DNA from: Candidatus Aminicenantota bacterium
GTDB taxonomy: Bacteria; Acidobacteriota; Aminicenantia; UBA2199
Assembly: GCA_026393835.1 (NCBI GenBank)
Contig: JAPKZK010000150.1
Coordinates: forward strand, 1-64,000
Reading direction: 5' to 3'
Length of the DNA stretch: 64,000 nt
How positions within the stretch are numbered: the stretch's first letter is position 1; every line of letters starts with the position of its first letter. Shown one piece after another: positions 62,457 to 64,000 of the stretch. The notes beneath the pieces are model-generated. The model did no database searches and had not been told where the DNA came from. It was given only the letters and a program-made list of their open reading frames with translations. The position numbers and the translations under genes are program-made.

Positions 62457-63982
62457 ATAACAAATCAATACCTTTTTCGAAAGTCGCTGTAACAGAGCTA
62501 TCATTGTCATTGAAATCCAGGTATCATCTTTTTATGATATTGATTGTTAGCCTCATTGTGTTTACACTATTTTTTAAAATGACCTACCCAAATCTGGATA
62601 AAGGTACACCTATCACAATTATTATCCATTCTCTCTGGATTATAGGCTTTTGCATGGTATTCAAGGTGATATCAAAAATCGAATTGGAAAAGGCAATAGT
62701 CAATTTTGTTGAGGAAAGAGGTGCAAAATACCTGGGAGAGATTAAAGCTAAAAAAGGTGAAATGGTTGATCTTGATCGATTGGAAGAAATGATTCTCCCC
62801 TTTCGGCCCTGGAAAAATCCTCCCGCTATGATCAGGCTTTTTCAGCACATTTGCAAGGAAGCAAGAGATAGACAATTCGAGTCCAGTATTAATGTCATTC
62901 AACCGTACCGCGAAGAGTCTATCGGCGATTTATATAATATTCAAAAAATAGAAAAAATGGCTCTTCATCTTGGTATATTAGGAACCTTTATCGGCCTAAT
63001 CCTGGCTTTATTTAATTTTCAGCAGGGCAGCATTATAACATTAAAATTTGATAAGTTACCAGATTTGTTTAATAGCCTGTATATCTCCTTAAGCACAAGC
63101 ATTGCCGGACTGGAGGTTGCCATTTTCATAAGCGTTATGCTGATGCTAGTACGAAAAAATCAACAAGCCTATTTTCAAAAAATGGAATGCGCTGTAGTCA
63201 CTATGCTATCATTGGCACGAAACGCCGAAATCAAAGATAACTTTCTAACTGCTTTTTCACAAGTCACTCACTCTATAAATAAAGTGGAAGAAAAAGTCAT
63301 CCAGCAGACAAAAGCGGTAGAAGATCAGACTAATACCATCCAGGGCGGCTTACTTAGACTCGCGCAAGTGAAGAAAGAGTTCAATGATTTTCTCTCCCAT
63401 TTAACCGAAGAGCAAACGATGAAACTTGTTCAGATGTCGGGGCAATTAATCGAATTCAACAACCAATTTCGAAACAAAATTGAAGAAGCACAAAAATCCT
63501 TTATTGGAGATATGAGAGGAGTTTATGATATAACGTCATTAAAGGTCATGAGCCTTGATTTGCAAAAAATAATGACCGAAATTATTGAAAAATATTCTTT
63601 AAGTATTTCCCAAAATTTATTAATAGTATCTGAAAAACTAGCCGAATTCAATAAATCACCGGAAATATTAAATGAGACCATTGAGAAACTCGATATTCGT
63701 ATCAACAAACAATTCTTATTAGTGCAGGGAGAGGTTTCTACCCTTGCAAAGGCGGAAAGCGAAGCCTCCAAATTACACAAACAAATGGTGCAATTGCAAT
63801 TAGATTTTAAAAACAATCTGGAAAAAATAAGCACTGAAACTCGCATCCTTAACACCACTCTAAACAATTTGAATATTTTATTTATGAAGAAAGAAGCCTT
63901 AAATGAATTCTTCTATTGGCTGATAAGTCCCTTCGTGTTTATTATTAAGAAATTCAAGCCATCCAGGGGGATGAAGAAATGA
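62435..63982 (+). CDS. MotA/TolQ/ExbB-like channel protein with long coiled-coil tail
   Basis: 515 residues; AGAGGAGGCAAT precedes ATG. Membrane spans at about 31-52 and 58-77, a cytoplasmic loop, then the paired family helices LGILGTFIGLILALFNF and SLSTSIAGLEVAIFISVMLML, which line the proton or sodium path in MotA, TolQ and ExbB. A 240-residue cytoplasmic coiled coil follows (VEEKVIQQTKAVEDQTNT...), ending in another hydrophobic segment (FYWLISPFVFII). The long tail after the MotA-like core is the hallmark of ZorA in Zorya defence. ATGA overlap with the next gene. Confidence 0.75.
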   Translation: MRSDSQLDNKSIPFSKVAVTELSLSLKSRYHLFMILIVSLIVFTLFFKMTYPNLDKGTPITIIIHSLWIIGFCMVFKVISKIELEKAIVNFVEERGAKYLGEIKAKKGEMVDLDRLEEMILPFRPWKNPPAMIRLFQHICKEARDRQFESSINVIQPYREESIGDLYNIQKIEKMALHLGILGTFIGLILALFNFQQGSIITLKFDKLPDLFNSLYISLSTSIAGLEVAIFISVMLMLVRKNQQAYFQKMECAVVTMLSLARNAEIKDNFLTAFSQVTHSINKVEEKVIQQTKAVEDQTNTIQGGLLRLAQVKKEFNDFLSHLTEEQTMKLVQMSGQLIEFNNQFRNKIEEAQKSFIGDMRGVYDITSLKVMSLDLQKIMTEIIEKYSLSISQNLLIVSEKLAEFNKSPEILNETIEKLDIRINKQFLLVQGEVSTLAKAESEASKLHKQMVQLQLDFKNNLEKISTETRILNTTLNNLNILFMKKEALNEFFYWLISPFVFIIKKFKPSRGMKK

Positions 63983-64000
63983 AAAGCATTCAGGATTTTT
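63979..64000 (+). CDS. Start of next gene in the channel operon (3' partial)
   Basis: ATG 63979 overlaps the stop of the channel gene (ATGA); only M-K-S-I-Q-D-F is visible. By position it would be the MotB/TolR/ZorB-type partner, but seven residues give no evidence of that. Confidence 0.5.

Noticed and set aside
62435..63982. Calling the channel gene zorA outright
   Set aside because: Topology and tail fit, but the partner gene is cut off and the usual ZorC/D/E effectors are absent, so only likeness is claimed.

Overview
The window looks like part of the chromosome of an uncultured, Gram-negative, probably anaerobic bacterium. A relative of Aminicenantes (candidate phylum OP8) or Acidobacteriota is my best guess. 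This is inferred from the mix of a FadL-type outer-membrane protein, PEGA lipoprotein, one-protein hybrid two-component sensor, paired DUF362 and polyferredoxin genes, GG-leader peptides and a PrkA/YeaH/SpoVR operon; no rRNA or marker gene is present to prove it. Shine-Dalgarno sites are strong (GGAGG) and several sigma70-like promoters with 17-nt spacers can be read. No tRNA, rRNA, CRISPR array, transposase or integrase was seen.

Layout. 1-8.1 kb: an ATPase cut by the window edge, a glycosidase that seems to lack its catalytic-acid segment, two repeat-built DUF4097 proteins, and an FGE-like/DUF350/transglutaminase trio. 8.1-11 kb: a small secreted-peptide / beta-propeller / thioredoxin-like cassette lying between two 136-bp direct repeats, the right one being the start of mtgA. 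11.2-18.6 kb: a four-gene stress operon prkA-yeaH-spoVR-prkA2. 18.7-21.4 kb: DUF362, DUF6599 and adenosine deaminase. 21.4-26.3 kb: an accessory zone with a GG-leader peptide, remnants and one intact copy of a small protein family (family X here), a cytoplasmic subtilase, a surface protein, dispersed short repeats and a 13-unit, exactly 21-nt periodic array in front of an XRE regulator. 26.3-30.4 kb: XRE regulator, Ntn hydrolase, second ATPase and two truncated genes. 30.4-48.5 kb: mostly ordinary genes (AI-2E-type permease, FHA-GGDEF, sucCD, S55 peptidase, MEMO protein, hicBA, FadL, polyferredoxin/DUF362, lhgO) and a second GG-leader peptide. 48.7-52.8 kb: a 1365-residue hybrid sensor carrying a dispersed hairpin repeat in frame.

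52.9-64 kb is the most interesting part: a family X gene beside a zincin protease, then an AT-rich, tightly packed set on the plus strand made of a calcineurin-like phosphoesterase, an 801-residue protein with a degenerate NTPase core, a 785-residue protein built of about five SPFH-like repeats, and a MotA/TolQ/ExbB-like channel with a long coiled-coil tail. The next gene starts by a 4-nt overlap and runs off the window. The architecture recalls Zorya-type motor defence (ZorA with its MotB-like partner) but the other components differ, so it is a candidate undescribed membrane-motor conflict system.

Family X occurs four times (two intact, two 3' remnants) and both intact copies sit next to a protease gene without a signal peptide (subtilase in one locus, zincin in the other), which suggests a functional protease partnership. 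Intergenic DNA is filled with several families of short dispersed repeats that also supply stop codons and coding sequence to neighbouring genes.
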